A stretch of DNA of 36,490 bases from positions 1-36,490 of the forward strand of contig JAOTVL010000021.1 of the NCBI GenBank assembly GCA_029863525.1. Reading direction: 5' to 3'. This DNA comes from Gemmatimonadota bacterium (GTDB taxonomy: Bacteria > Gemmatimonadota > Gemmatimonadetes > Longimicrobiales > Gaopeijiaceae). The translations under genes were made by a program, and so were the position numbers. The notes under the pieces are model-generated. The model was not told where the DNA came from. It was given only the letters and a program-made list of their open reading frames with translations, and searched no databases. Positions 1-8,725 of this stretch are shown here, piece by piece. The first letter of the stretch is position 1, and every line of letters starts with the position of its first letter.

Positions 1-260
1 AACGTCCCGATTCCTAGCACGCCCCTCACCCTTCGCCACCAAGTGCCCATACGTCCCTCCAAAGACTTCGATCGACCAATCACCGCGTGTACGTCACCAA
101 GTCCCCAGCTTGCCGTCTAACGTGTTTCTTGCCGACGATCAGTGTCGATAGCGCCTCATGCCTCCGGGGATTCCCGACGTTGGTGTCCGTCGTGCCCGCC
201 GGCGTCGCGCCATCCGCCGATCGCGCTTCCAACCTTCAATCGGATTCCGTACCGCGCAAA
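1..260. other. Window edge, no gene recognised
   Basis: I see no convincing coding region downstream of the recombinase up to the window edge. Open frames here are extensions of antisense frames of the recombinase. The octamer CACCAAGT occurs twice, near 38 and 96, and a GTTAGAC heptamer lies on the minus strand at 121-115. Neither is backed by the paired elements a recombination site would need. Confidence 0.4.
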
Positions 261-1370
261 CTACTCCCGCTCCCGTGGGGGAGGCAGGTTGTCGAGCGGG
301 CTACGCACGCTTTCGAGCGTGGATCGGCTGACGTGCGTGTAGATCTGCGTGGTCCGTGGGCTCTGGTGCCCGAGGAGCTCTTGGATGATCCGGAGGTTGG
401 TGCCACCCTCGAGGAGGTGCGTGGCGAAGCTGTGCCGGAGCATGTGCGCGGTCACGTTCTTTTGGATGCCCGCGAGCGCGGCCGCCCGCTTCACGATTCG
501 TTGGACGGAGCGGGTGGTGAGGTGACGATCGGGGCGCTCGCCGGGGAAGAGCCACGCTTTGGCAGGGTACGCCGCTCGGTACGCGCGAACCGCGCCCTTC
601 GCCCCCTGCGCGAGTAGCGTGTACCGATCCTTGTTCCCCTTGCCACTTCGGACCCTGACGAGACCGCGGTCCTCGTCGAGGTCCGTGGGGCGAAGTCGGA
701 CGACTTCGCCCACTCGGAGCCCGGCCGAGTAGAGTAGCACGAGTAGGGCCCGGTGCTTCAGGTTCCGGGCGGAGGCGAGGAGGGCGGCCACCTCCGCCTG
801 GCTGAGGACGGTCGGTAGCCGGCTCTCTTTACGCGGACGCGGGATGTCCTGGGCCATGGCAGGTTGGCCCAGTACGGACTCGAGGAAGAACCGGAGGGCA
901 CTGACCACTTGGCTGTGGTAGCTCCGTGAGACCCCGCGCCCCATAAGCTCCAGGATGTAGGCCGTGGCCCGCTCCGCGGATTCGTCGGGAGTCTGCGACC
1001 CTCCGCGTGCGCGCCACTCGAGGTACCGGCGGATGTGCCCGAGGTAGACCTTCCGGGTCCTCGGGCTGTATCCGCGTAACGTCATCGCCCGCTTCGCCTG
1101 ATCGAGAAGGGCGACCGGGGTATCGCCGTCAGGGTGGCTCCGACCCGGGCCGCGCACGACCACCCCCTCTGGCCCGAATGCTTCGATCAACGACGCGAGC
1201 GCTCTCTCCGCTCGCGGAGCGATCCACACCCTTCGGCTCCCGTCCCAGGCCCGGCCGGGAAGGGAGCGCACGAGGTCGAGCTCCTGCCGCCCGAATCCGG
1301 GCAGCAACTCGATTTCGATTCGGTCCTCGGCACCGAGGACGCGGACCGCGGCTATGGGCTCCTTGGGCAT
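261..1370 (-). CDS. Tyrosine recombinase/integrase with an extra N-terminal domain
   Basis: A site-specific DNA recombinase of about 369 aa. The catalytic set is complete: Arg219 in SAGLRVGE, Lys244 in GKGNKDR, His309 and Arg312 in HMLRH, His335 in LLGHQS, and the nucleophile Tyr344 in QIYTHVS. A SAM-like core-binding domain lies at about residues 85-180. In front of it, about residues 10-75 carry an SLPGRAWD...RRVWIAP pattern like the HARP-type domain sometimes fused to such integrases. The C-terminal tail VRSPLDNLPP resembles the end of integron integrases, but the extra internal segment typical of IntI is not obvious. The ATG at 1370 is chosen because the frame upstream of it (to 1502) runs into a decayed lactate-permease fragment. 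No clear ribosome binding site is seen. It could mobilise a local element or be an integron-like enzyme; the substrate is unknown. Confidence 0.85.
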   Translation of the reverse strand: MPKEPIAAVRVLGAEDRIEIELLPGFGRQELDLVRSLPGRAWDGSRRVWIAPRAERALASLIEAFGPEGVVVRGPGRSHPDGDTPVALLDQAKRAMTLRGYSPRTRKVYLGHIRRYLEWRARGGSQTPDESAERATAYILELMGRGVSRSYHSQVVSALRFFLESVLGQPAMAQDIPRPRKESRLPTVLSQAEVAALLASARNLKHRALLVLLYSAGLRVGEVVRLRPTDLDEDRGLVRVRSGKGNKDRYTLLAQGAKGAVRAYRAAYPAKAWLFPGERPDRHLTTRSVQRIVKRAAALAGIQKNVTAHMLRHSFATHLLEGGTNLRIIQELLGHQSPRTTQIYTHVSRSTLESVRSPLDNLPPPRERE

Positions 1371-1442
1371 GGGGCATGAAGGGCCTGGGGCCCGGGCGCC
1401 GCCATGCCCCGACGCGACGCCATGGTTTGCCGCCACGCCACG

Positions 1443-1534
1443 TCTGATCCGTCCGCCGAGCAGGTGCACCGCGATCCGCCCCGGAGTTCCGATGACGAGC
1501 AAGCGTCAGAAGGTCGGCAGGATCGTCTTTCGCA
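1443..1534 (-). pseudogene. Decayed 3'-end fragment of a lactate permease (lldP-like) gene
   Basis: Bases 1446-1534 align with 5431-5520, the 3' end of the intact lactate permease in this window. By eye there are about 15 differences and one single-base gap over some 90 positions. Translated on the minus strand, the fragment reads RKTILPTF-stop-RLLVIGTP and then RIAVHLLGG, against [17 protein letters not shown] and LIAVHLLGV in the intact protein. It therefore has an in-frame stop and then loses the frame near its end. It lies in a stretch of about 330 bases (1371-1702) without an intact gene. I recognise nothing else in that stretch. The divergence suggests an old paralogue or a remnant of another lldP rather than a recent copy. 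Confidence 0.75.
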
Positions 1535-1702
1535 CCTCCGCTCCCAGGCGTCCCGTAAAGACTCACCTACCCGTGTAGGCCGGTTGGGACGGAGCGCCGC
1601 GAGGCTTGGAGCCGGAGGCCTAATTGCCATGCGGGGTGGAGGGTGCAACCGGCGGAGCCACCTCCTACGGTCGGTTCGAACATCTGGCGCATCCCTTCGC
1701 GC

Positions 1703-3523
1703 TCAGCGCTGCACCGCGAGCGCCGCCGGCAGCAGGTAGCGCCGCAGGATCTCCTCCGGTTGTCGTGTCATGCGCAGACCCCCGCGGTAGTTGCCGGCCG
1801 TGATCACCGCGACGAAGTCGAGCGTCGGCACCACGAAGAGGTACTGACCCCCGTTTCCGCGCGCCTCGACGGTCTCGATCGTGCGTCCGTCGATCTCGTA
1901 CTGATGGTGCCACCAGAGATACCCGTATTGCTGGCCATTCCGGTCGATCGGCTCGAGGCGGCCGTACGTATCCCACGACTCCGAAATCCACCGCTCCGAC
2001 AGGATCCTGTGGCCGTTCCAGACACCTCCGTTCAGGTAGAGCTGTCCGTACTTGAGAAAGTCGCGCGGTCGGAGATGTAACCCCCCTCCCATGTACGGCA
2101 CGCCGGTTGGGTCGACGACGAAGCGATAGCGCTCGATTCCGAGCGGACCAAACAGCGTGCGGTGTGCGAACCACTCCACGGGCTCGTCCACGGTGGCGGC
2201 GAGGATACCGCCGAGGATCAAGGGATTGGCGCCGCCGTAGATGAGCCGTGTGCCGGGGTCCGCGATCATGGGCGCGTCCAGGGCCAGTCTGGTCCAGTCC
2301 GGCTGAGCACGCTGCGATTGGTAGGCGGCCTCGGACGCCACCGAGCGTGGGTCCGCGTCGTTGGCGTCCAATCCGGAGCTCATGGTGAGAAGATGCCGGA
2401 TCGTGATGTCGGCCTTTCGCGGGTCCCACGCCGCGTACCGGTGGTATCGGGGAAAGAACGTGAGCGCTCGTGCCGTGGCATCGGGAATGAACCCGTCCCC
2501 AATGGCGAGTCCGATCAGGGTCGACGTGACGGTCTTGGACGCGGATCGCAGGTCGTGCCAGCTGTCGCGATCGTACCCGTGGAAGTACTCCTCGACGGTC
2601 AGCGCTCCGCCGCGCGCGACGAGCACGCTGTGGGTGCGCGGAAAGTCCCCCGCGGCAATGGCGTCGACCATTGCGCGCAGAATTGCGGCGTCGAGACCCA
2701 GCTCGGCAGGGGCTGCGGTTGGCCAGCCGTCGTCCGTTGGAGGGGGTGCGTCGCCGTCGTACACTGGTTGCCCCCCAGCGCGGGGCGGTGCGAGCGGTGC
2801 GTCCGGGCTCCCCGGCACCTCCTCCTGTCGCATGCGTCGGAAGGTGATCGGAGCCGACCCACCCGGCCCGGTGACGGTCAGCGCCAAGACGTCGGGATCG
2901 TTGTCGAGTCGGCCGGTGAGCCGCAGACCAAGCACGCGCTCGTACATCGTGACCGTGTCGGCGGCACAGGCCATCCCTTCTCCGAACAGGCTCGGCAGAC
3001 GGTCGTCGCGAAAGAAGAAGTAGCCGCCCAGGCCACCCGCGTCGTCATCGCCGACGTAGAGATCCAATCGTGGGGCATCTGCGGTGACGCCGAGCGCGCT
3101 CCACGTACCGGACCACGTTCGAACCGAGGCGCCCGGCACGGCTCGGAGCTGGCTGCGGATCAGCGCCGATCCGTGGTAGAGGAATCCATCGACGACGGCG
3201 GAGTCCGCCGATGGCATGCCCTCGAACGCCAGGGGGCGAAGACCGGCCTGGAATCGCCACCGGGTCCCGTCGGTCCAGACCGGGACGGTTTCGCTCTCCG
3301 TCGCCGACCGCAGAACCGCTTCAACTGCCCCGGCGGGCCGCTCGCGGAGGTCGATCTCCAGCCGCAGCACCTCGGTGGCAGGAAGCGTCCCGGTCCACGC
3401 GCCCTCCAGCGCGGACGGGCAACTCTGGGCCCCGGCGGGTCCGGGGCGGAGGGCCGCGACGATCAACGCGGCCATGAGCATGGTGCAAGAACAGCGGCCG
3501 GCGCTGTCGAGGTGAGAGATCAT
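1703..3523 (-). CDS. Exported serine hydrolase, beta-lactamase/penicillin-binding family
   Basis: A 606-aa secreted protein with a signal peptide (hydrophobic run at about residues 15-27, likely cut after AGA-Q). The C-terminal half, about residues 275-600, is a class C beta-lactamase-type serine hydrolase (PF00144 family). The SxxK nucleophile motif is S327-A-S-K330 and a late NGGQ motif stands where family members have HxG/KTG. The usual YxN motif appears as Y429-G-G-A-N, so its third residue is changed. The N-terminal 240 residues look like a beta-rich accessory domain. Such proteins are usually esterases, D-amino peptidases or amidases rather than true beta-lactamases; the substrate cannot be told. 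The start at 3523 has a GAAGG ribosome site 6 bases upstream; Met15 at 3481 is an alternative. It seems to be monocistronic. Confidence 0.85.
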   Translation of the reverse strand: MISHLDSAGRCSCTMLMAALIVAALRPGPAGAQSCPSALEGAWTGTLPATEVLRLEIDLRERPAGAVEAVLRSATESETVPVWTDGTRWRFQAGLRPLAFEGMPSADSAVVDGFLYHGSALIRSQLRAVPGASVRTWSGTWSALGVTADAPRLDLYVGDDDAGGLGGYFFFRDDRLPSLFGEGMACAADTVTMYERVLGLRLTGRLDNDPDVLALTVTGPGGSAPITFRRMRQEEVPGSPDAPLAPPRAGGQPVYDGDAPPPTDDGWPTAAPAELGLDAAILRAMVDAIAAGDFPRTHSVLVARGGALTVEEYFHGYDRDSWHDLRSASKTVTSTLIGLAIGDGFIPDATARALTFFPRYHRYAAWDPRKADITIRHLLTMSSGLDANDADPRSVASEAAYQSQRAQPDWTRLALDAPMIADPGTRLIYGGANPLILGGILAATVDEPVEWFAHRTLFGPLGIERYRFVVDPTGVPYMGGGLHLRPRDFLKYGQLYLNGGVWNGHRILSERWISESWDTYGRLEPIDRNGQQYGYLWWHHQYEIDGRTIETVEARGNGGQYLFVVPTLDFVAVITAGNYRGGLRMTRQPEEILRRYLLPAALAVQR

Positions 3524-3647
3524 CTATGGCCTTCTTGGTCGAGTTGACATGCGACAGTACGGGGAGGGAAACCGTAAGGGTTCGGCTGGGCTCGGGCCTT
3601 GGTGTCGTAGCGAGCGAGTGAATCAGGCGTAACCGGACATGGCGCGC

Positions 3648-3697
3648 CCGACGTACGCCCGGAGCGGCGTACGGCGGCGCGGCGTACAACCGCGTAT
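3648..3697. repeat. Short CGTAC repeat cluster in an intergenic region
   Basis: Between the divergently placed upstream end of the serine hydrolase and the 3' end of the DUF1801 gene, the pentamer CGTAC occurs at 3652, 3668 and 3683, each near-copy 15-16 bases apart. The last two sit in the same GGCGTAC context, and CGTAT follows at 3693. It could be a small set of protein-binding sites or chance in GC-rich DNA. Confidence 0.3.
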
Positions 3698-3708
3698 CAT
3701 CATCAGGT

Positions 3709-4098
3709 CTACTTCAGCCGCTCGAGCCGCCCCTTTCGCTTCACGATGTTCTTGTAGTCCCACTGGATCGATTCGGCCTGCCTGAGCCATCGCCGAAGCT
3801 GCTCCACGTCGACCTCCTCTCGCTTCGTGTAGCGCGCCTCGGCTGCCTTGAACTTGCCCTCCGGAGTCAACCCGGGCTCTTCGAACGACTGGCCGCTCCA
3901 GAAGAGCAGCCGGACACAGTTCTTCAGCCTGCTATAGCCGACGATCGGATTGCCATCCAAGAACCACACCGGATGTCGATGCCAGATCTTGTTCTCGGCC
4001 AGCGGTAGCCCCAGGTCGATCTCCGCCGCAAGCGCGTTGCACAGCGCGGCCGCCTCCGACTCCTGTGAGGCGTTGTACGCCCTTACGTCAGGATGCAT
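3709..4098 (-). CDS. DUF1801 domain protein
   Basis: A 129-aa cytoplasmic protein with no signal or membrane segment. The pattern LPLAENKIWHRHPVWFLDG...VGYSRLKNCVRLLFWSG is that of the DUF1801/YdhG-like family, small alpha/beta proteins of unproven role, some tied to stress or iron-chelate functions. The length fits a single-domain member. The C-terminus is Lys/Arg-rich (KNIVKRKGRLERLK). It is transcribed away from the lipoprotein gene at 4287, with about 190 bases between the two starts that could hold both promoters. The family assignment is by pattern recognition; the function is unknown. Confidence 0.75.
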   Translation of the reverse strand: MHPDVRAYNASQESEAAALCNALAAEIDLGLPLAENKIWHRHPVWFLDGNPIVGYSRLKNCVRLLFWSGQSFEEPGLTPEGKFKAAEARYTKREEVDVEQLRRWLRQAESIQWDYKNIVKRKGRLERLK

Positions 4099-4286
4099 TG
4101 AGGTGGTTACACCGCGTCAACGTGGAGTTCATGTCCGCCGCGTCCAGGTCCCCCGCAACCGAAGGAGGCATGCGTAGCGGTTCTCTCGTGGAACGTGGCC
4201 AATGCCCGGGTCTTGCCGCTGGCTCCCCCGGGGCGCAGCATGAGGCCGTGGAGCGGATCCGTCGTAGGTCTTCGGAGGAGGATGTC

Positions 4287-5357
4287 ATGAGCGAGCGCAG
4301 AATCTCCTTCCGCCTCGTGACCGTCGTTGCCGCGGGCTTAGTGCTGCCCGGGTGCGGGATCTTCGGTCCGGACTCGAACACCGGGGTGCGCGTCGAGCTG
4401 GTCCGGCTGCCGGGCGAGTCCGCGACCGCGCCGGTGGGATCTGCACCGTCTGCCGCCGCCCTCTCGCCCCCTCCCGCCGGGGTCACCAGCGACGTCACTG
4501 TGTCCTCGCTCCGGATTCCGATCACGAGCGTGGAGCTCCGGGGACCCGGCGAGGGCGGGGGCGAGCTGTACTCCTGCATCACGGGTCCGGGCGAGGACTG
4601 CCTCGTCGAGCTGAACGGGCCCGAGCTGGAGAACCTGATCGCCACGTCGGAGGTGACGGTCTCGCCGGGCACCTACGACCAGGTTGCAGTGGGCTACTGC
4701 GCTAGGTCCGCCCAGGAGGAGTGGGATGCTCTCGTGACGGCGGAAGCCCGATTCGACGGTACGACCTACTACTCGCGGACCGGCCTTGGCCTCGACGACA
4801 CGGGCCCGGCGGAGCCTCTGGCCCTACCGATTCATGGGTGCGGGAGCGGCTTCCCGATCGAGCCGCCACTCATCGTCGACGCCGACACCGAAGCGACGGT
4901 GGTGCTCCGCCTGTACTTCGATATTCGGGACATCGCCTACGCGGCGTCCGAATCTCCGACGAATATCGGGTTCACGTGCAGCCCAGTAACCGACCCGAAC
5001 GTGACACCCTACCTGTGCTCGGCGTATCCGACCGTGGTCGCGGCGTACGATGGGCTCGTTCCGGTCGTCGAGCGATACCGAATCAACAACAGCGCGACGA
5101 TCGGGCTCAACTTCCAGGCATCCACGGGTGCTTTCATCGAGGCGTACGTCCGGAGATACTTCACGCCCGGAGAGGCGTGGAACCCCGGTTTCACGCCCGA
5201 TGCGTTCTTCAGCACCTTCATCGACAATGGGGACGGCACGTACCGCCTCGAGCGGGACGATGTGACCTTCCCGAACTTCCGCCGCGAGACCCATTCCGGG
5301 ACGATGGACACCGCCGACCTGGGACTGGTCCCCTACACCGCGGTCTTGCTGCCCTGA
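4287..5357 (+). CDS. Lipoprotein of unknown function
   Basis: A 356-aa exported lipoprotein. The start ATG at 4287 is preceded by GGAGGAG six bases away and gives an ideal type II signal: RRISFR, a hydrophobic run, then the lipobox L-P-G-C with Cys23 as the lipidated residue. The longer open frame upstream to 4065 lacks these features. The mature part is beta-rich with several Cys residues (YSCITGPGEDC, VGYCARS, IHGCGSG, FTCSPV, YLCSAY) that may form disulfides in the periplasm. I do not recognise a named domain. The SSLRIPITSVELRG segment faintly recalls DUF4382-like surface lipoproteins, but I would not rely on that. It converges with the lactate permease gene 44 bases downstream. Confidence 0.75.
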   Translation: MSERRISFRLVTVVAAGLVLPGCGIFGPDSNTGVRVELVRLPGESATAPVGSAPSAAALSPPPAGVTSDVTVSSLRIPITSVELRGPGEGGGELYSCITGPGEDCLVELNGPELENLIATSEVTVSPGTYDQVAVGYCARSAQEEWDALVTAEARFDGTTYYSRTGLGLDDTGPAEPLALPIHGCGSGFPIEPPLIVDADTEATVVLRLYFDIRDIAYAASESPTNIGFTCSPVTDPNVTPYLCSAYPTVVAAYDGLVPVVERYRINNSATIGLNFQASTGAFIEAYVRRYFTPGEAWNPGFTPDAFFSTFIDNGDGTYRLERDDVTFPNFRRETHSGTMDTADLGLVPYTAVLLP

Positions 5358-5401
5358 TCGCGAGCCGTCGACTCCAGGGAGCCCGCCCGCGCGGCGATCC
5401 C

Positions 5402-7111
5402 CTACGGAGCCGCCCCCACCCCCATCAGCGGATCCGTCACGCCGAGCAGGTGCACCGCGATCAGCCCCAAGGTCCCGATGACAAGCAGGTAGTAGATCGT
5501 CGGCAGGATGGTCTTTCGCAGCGTCGCGCCCTCCTTGCCGAGCAGCCCCACGGTGGCGGACGCGGCGACCACGTTGTGGATCGCGACCATGTTGCCGGCC
5601 GCGGCACCGACCGCCTGGAGCGCGACGATCATGACGGTCGACATGGCGAGTCGCTCGGCGACGCCGTATTGGAACGCGGAGAACATGAGGTTGCTGACGG
5701 TGTTGGAGCCGGCGATGAACGCGCCGAGCGCCCCCGTCATGGGCGCGAAGAACGGCCACACGGCCCCGACGTTGCCCGCGACCCACTCGGCCATGGCCAG
5801 GGGCATCGACAGAAAGCCCGCGGCGTTCACGTCCGAGTTGATGTAGACCCGGACCATGGGAACGGTGAAGACGAGCACGATCCCGGCGCCCATGAGCACC
5901 GACGTCGAGGATCGGAACGCCGCCCGTAGCTCCGAGCCGTCCATGCGATGGAGCCACGCCGTGAAGAACACGACGACGACGAGCACGAAGCCCGGCAGAT
6001 AGAGCGGCGTCGTGGTCGCGACGATGCCCGATCCGAAGATGTCCGCCCACGAGATCGCGGGCGCGCGCAGCCAGGCGCCGAGCGGCAGGGAGGGGAGGCG
6101 CGTGAGCACGAGAAGCACTCCGAGGAGGCCGTACGGCGCCCACGCGGATGCCGCCGAGACACCGCGTCCTTCCGGAACGTCGGCGAGCTCGTCCTCGAGT
6201 CCGCTGATCCACTCGGGTTCCCAGTCGGCGCGCGCGGGGAAATCCCACCGGTCGGCGGGCAGCAGCCATCCCTTGCGCGCGATCATGACCACGATCGCGA
6301 GGCCGACGGGTGCACCCAGCAGGGAGGGGAACTCGGGCCCGAGGAAGGTGCCGAAGAGCACGTACGGCACCACGAACGCGAAGCCGCCCAGCAGTGTGAA
6401 CGGAAGCACGGAGAGCCCTTCGGTCCATGAGCGGTTGGCGCCGAAGAAGCGCGTCAGCATGACGATCATCCACGTCGGCATGAGGATGCCGGCGACCGCG
6501 TGGAGCAGCACGACCTTCGCGGTCACGGCGCGCAGGTAGTCCATCATGCTCATGTCCGCCGTCGCGAGCGCGGCCGCAAAGGCATCGCCCCCGAGCCCGC
6601 CTTGCACCCCGACGAGCACGGGCGTGCCGACCGCGCCGAAGGTGACCGCGGTGCTCTGGATCATCATGCCGAGCATGACGGCGGCGGCGGCGGGAAAGCC
6701 GAGCGCGACGAGGAGCGGCGCGGCGACCGCGGCGGGGGTCCCGAAGCCCGCAGCGCCCTCGATGAACGATCCGAAGAGCCACGCGACGATCACGACCTGC
6801 ACGCGGCGGTCGTCGCTCACGCCGCTGAACGACCGGCGGATCGCCGCGACCCCGCCCGATCGTTCGAGCGTGTGGAGCAGCAGGATTGCGCCGAAGATGA
6901 TGAAGAGCAGGTCGAAGGTCAGGAAAAGACCCTGGACCGACGCGGCGCCGATGCGCGAGGGCGTCATGCCCCATGCGCTGTAGGCCACGGCGACCGCCGC
7001 GACGTACGCGGCGGGCATGGCGTGCTTGGCGGCGATGCGAAAGCCGATGAGGAGCACGCCCCCGAGCGCGATGGGGAAGAGCGCGAGCGCGGCCTGGACG
7101 CCGAGCGTCAA
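5402..7111 (-). CDS. lldP: L-lactate permease (LctP/LldP family)
   Basis: A polytopic inner-membrane transporter, about 569 aa from a TTG at 7111, close to the usual 550 aa of LldP/GlcA. It imports lactate or glycolate with protons. Family signatures are visible: [26 protein letters not shown] near the N-terminus, GPEFPSLLG in the middle, and [13 protein letters not shown]...[27 protein letters not shown] near the C-terminus. The frame is open back to 7366, but that extension is Arg-rich non-membrane sequence lying inside the upstream gene and is not expected to be real. The TTG overlaps the TGA stop of the DUF2461 gene (TTGA), suggesting translational coupling; there is no independent ribosome site. 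A decayed relative of its 3' end lies at 1443-1534. Confidence 0.88.
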   Translation of the reverse strand: MTLGVQAALALFPIALGGVLLIGFRIAAKHAMPAAYVAAVAVAYSAWGMTPSRIGAASVQGLFLTFDLLFIIFGAILLLHTLERSGGVAAIRRSFSGVSDDRRVQVVIVAWLFGSFIEGAAGFGTPAAVAAPLLVALGFPAAAAVMLGMMIQSTAVTFGAVGTPVLVGVQGGLGGDAFAAALATADMSMMDYLRAVTAKVVLLHAVAGILMPTWMIVMLTRFFGANRSWTEGLSVLPFTLLGGFAFVVPYVLFGTFLGPEFPSLLGAPVGLAIVVMIARKGWLLPADRWDFPARADWEPEWISGLEDELADVPEGRGVSAASAWAPYGLLGVLLVLTRLPSLPLGAWLRAPAISWADIFGSGIVATTTPLYLPGFVLVVVVFFTAWLHRMDGSELRAAFRSSTSVLMGAGIVLVFTVPMVRVYINSDVNAAGFLSMPLAMAEWVAGNVGAVWPFFAPMTGALGAFIAGSNTVSNLMFSAFQYGVAERLAMSTVMIVALQAVGAAAGNMVAIHNVVAASATVGLLGKEGATLRKTILPTIYYLLVIGTLGLIAVHLLGVTDPLMGVGAAP

Positions 7112-7785
7112 AACGGCACGCCCAGGGCGTCGCAGAGGAAGGCCATGAAGTCCGATCCGGACTTGTAGCTCTTCGCGAGCGCCTTGGGGAGGTCGGCCTG
7201 TGTGGCGAAGTCCTGCTTCACGTTGCGCACCCCGATGAAGTCCTTTCGCTTGAGGTCTTCGACGTGCGGGTGCTCGGCGTCGAAGTCGCGGGGCGCCCGC
7301 TTGAGGCTCTCGCCCTCGAGCGAGAACTCGTTGGTGAAGCGCTTGGCTCGCGAGACCCGCTTCCATTCCTCGGGGTGCTCGACGATGTGCGCGCGAATGG
7401 CCTTGAGCGCGTCGCCGGGCGGGTGCCAGATCCCGATGCCGAGGAAGACCTCACGGGGTGCGACGTGGAAGTAGAAGCCGGGCGCGTGCGCGTCCTTCGC
7501 TCGGTCGTGCCGAAAGTGCACGCCCGCGGCGGTCTTGTACGGCGTCTTGTCCTTCGAGAAGCGCGTGTCCCGGTAGATCCGAAAGAGCGAGCGGGGCGTC
7601 GCCTTGAAGTGAGGGCTGATGTGTTGGAGCTCGGAGCCGAAGTCTTCGATGAGGTGCAGCGCGGGAGCCTTCACGTGGCTCTCGTAGCGGTGCTTGTTCT
7701 CCGCGAACCACTCGCGGTCGTTGTTCTCCTTCAGGTCGCGAAAGAAGCGAAACGTCTCGTCGGAGAAGTAGCGGTGCGCCCCCAA
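7108..7785 (-). CDS. DUF2461 family protein
   Basis: A 225-aa cytoplasmic protein of the DUF2461/TIGR02453 family. Hallmarks are [22 protein letters not shown] at the N-terminus, [20 protein letters not shown] in the middle, and [20 protein letters not shown]. No biochemical role is established for the family. The start is a TTG at 7785 supported by a strong GGAGGT ribosome site five bases upstream. The TGA stop overlaps the TTG start of the lactate permease, so the two genes probably form one transcript, though no functional link is known. Confidence 0.85.
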   Translation of the reverse strand: MGAHRYFSDETFRFFRDLKENNDREWFAENKHRYESHVKAPALHLIEDFGSELQHISPHFKATPRSLFRIYRDTRFSKDKTPYKTAAGVHFRHDRAKDAHAPGFYFHVAPREVFLGIGIWHPPGDALKAIRAHIVEHPEEWKRVSRAKRFTNEFSLEGESLKRAPRDFDAEHPHVEDLKRKDFIGVRNVKQDFATQADLPKALAKSYKSGSDFMAFLCDALGVPF

Positions 7786-7926
7786 ATCCCACCTCCAGCC
7801 GGAGTGACGATCGGGACAAAGGACGCGCCGTGCGTCTGGACCACAAGCCCCGCCCTGTGGAAGTCGAAGTCCTGATCGGAGAGGGTCTCGCGTCCTCGGC
7901 CGACGGGCCGGGGCGCGCTCGGTGCG

Positions 7927-8580
7927 TCAGGGGTAGAGCCGCTGCGCGCTCCATCCGCCGGAGGCGCGCGTGAAGACGAGCCGGTCGTGAAGCCGGTCGG
8001 CGCGGCCCTGCCAGAACTCGATCGTGTCGGGCACGAGGCGGTAGCCGCCCCAATACGGAGGCAACGGGATCTCGTCGCCGCCGAAGCGCTCCTTCATCTC
8101 GCGCACCCGAGCCTCGAGCGTGGCTCGCGCGTCGAGGGGGCGGCTCTGCTCCGATGCCCAGGCGCCGATCCGGCTCCCTCGGGCGCGGGTGCGGAAGTAT
8201 TCGAAGCTCTCCTCGTCCGAGGTCCGAGCCACCGAGCCCGTCACCCGAACCTGCCGCGCATGCACCCCCCAATGGAAGCAGAGCGCGGCATGCGCGTTGG
8301 CGTCGAGCTCTTCTGCCTTCCGGCTCTCGTAATTGGTGAAGAAGACGAACCCGCGCTCGTCGAGCTCTTTGAGAAGGACCATGCGCACCGAGGGCCGCCC
8401 TTCGGGGGTCGCCGTGGCGAGCGCCATCGCCTCGGGGTGAACGATGCCCGACTCCTCGGCCGCGCCGTACCATGCGTGGAACAGCTCGATCGGGTCGGCG
8501 TCTTCGGCGGCTTCGGGCATCCCGCCGGCGATTCCCTTGCCGAGGGTGAGCACGGTCTTGATCGACGACTTGAGCGACAT
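7927..8580 (-). CDS. pdxH: Pyridoxamine 5'-phosphate oxidase
   Basis: A 217-aa FMN-dependent oxidase that makes pyridoxal 5'-phosphate from pyridoxine or pyridoxamine 5'-phosphate, the last step of vitamin B6 synthesis and salvage. Family motifs run in order: MALATATPEGRPSVRMVLLKELDERGFVFFTNYESRKAEEL (FMN and substrate binding), FHWGVHARQVRVTGSV, FRTRARGSRIGAWAS, PPYWGGYRLVPDTIEFWQG, and the C-terminal RLHDRLVFTR...QRLYP, which matches the conserved C-terminus of PdxH. The start ATG at 8580 gives the normal family length; the open frame continues upstream to 8853 across the csoR control region and is not real. It is divergent from csoR. Confidence 0.92.
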   Translation of the reverse strand: MSLKSSIKTVLTLGKGIAGGMPEAAEDADPIELFHAWYGAAEESGIVHPEAMALATATPEGRPSVRMVLLKELDERGFVFFTNYESRKAEELDANAHAALCFHWGVHARQVRVTGSVARTSDEESFEYFRTRARGSRIGAWASEQSRPLDARATLEARVREMKERFGGDEIPLPPYWGGYRLVPDTIEFWQGRADRLHDRLVFTRASGGWSAQRLYP

Positions 8581-8639
8581 CGTGAGGACTCGGGGTGGGT
8601 CGGTTGTGGACTGCGTGCCCTCGATCGGGCCACGCGGCA

Positions 8640-8668
8640 TTGACGATAAACCCCGAAGTCGGGATATT
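8640..8668 (+). promoter_or_regulatory. Putative csoR-copZ-copA promoter
   Basis: A -35 box TTGACG (8640-8645), a 17-base spacer and a -10 box GATATT (8663-8668) precede the copper operon. Transcription would begin near 8675, just upstream of the GC-tract dyad. An in-frame ATG also lies at 8675, so a leaderless, longer CsoR is a formal alternative. Confidence 0.55.
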
Positions 8669-8684
8669 TCTCCCATGGACTGGC

Positions 8685-8699
8685 CCCCCCCAGGGGGGG
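8685..8699. promoter_or_regulatory. Putative CsoR operator (C-run/G-run dyad)
   Basis: Seven C, one A, seven G form an almost perfect GC-tract dyad between the putative promoter and the GTG start of csoR. CsoR/FrmR-family repressors are known to bind operators with G/C tracts of this kind. Position just downstream of the predicted transcription start fits repression relieved by Cu(I). Confidence 0.6.
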
Positions 8700-8725
8700 T
8701 GGGACTCGAACCGAGAGGTCTGAAC

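Noticed and set aside
115-121. GTTAGAC heptamer resembling an integron attC core near the recombinase
   Set aside because: No partner RYYYAAC element or paired inner arms were found within the usual distance, and there are no cassette-like repeats.
2162-3547. Long open frame (461 codons) on the plus strand opposite the serine hydrolase
   Set aside because: It lacks recognisable motifs and is low in hydrophobic patterning; long antisense frames are expected in GC-rich genes. The minus-strand gene has clear catalytic motifs and a signal peptide.
4824-6974. Long open frame (716 codons) on the minus strand across lactate permease and the lipoprotein
   Set aside because: The translation is an Arg/Gly/His-rich shadow of the permease frame and crosses a convergent gene boundary.
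8697-8720. tRNA-like T-arm (GGTTCGAGTCC on the minus strand)
   Set aside because: The 5-bp T-stem does not pair well, and there is no anticodon or D-arm at the right distance. It lies in the csoR leader and is probably chance.
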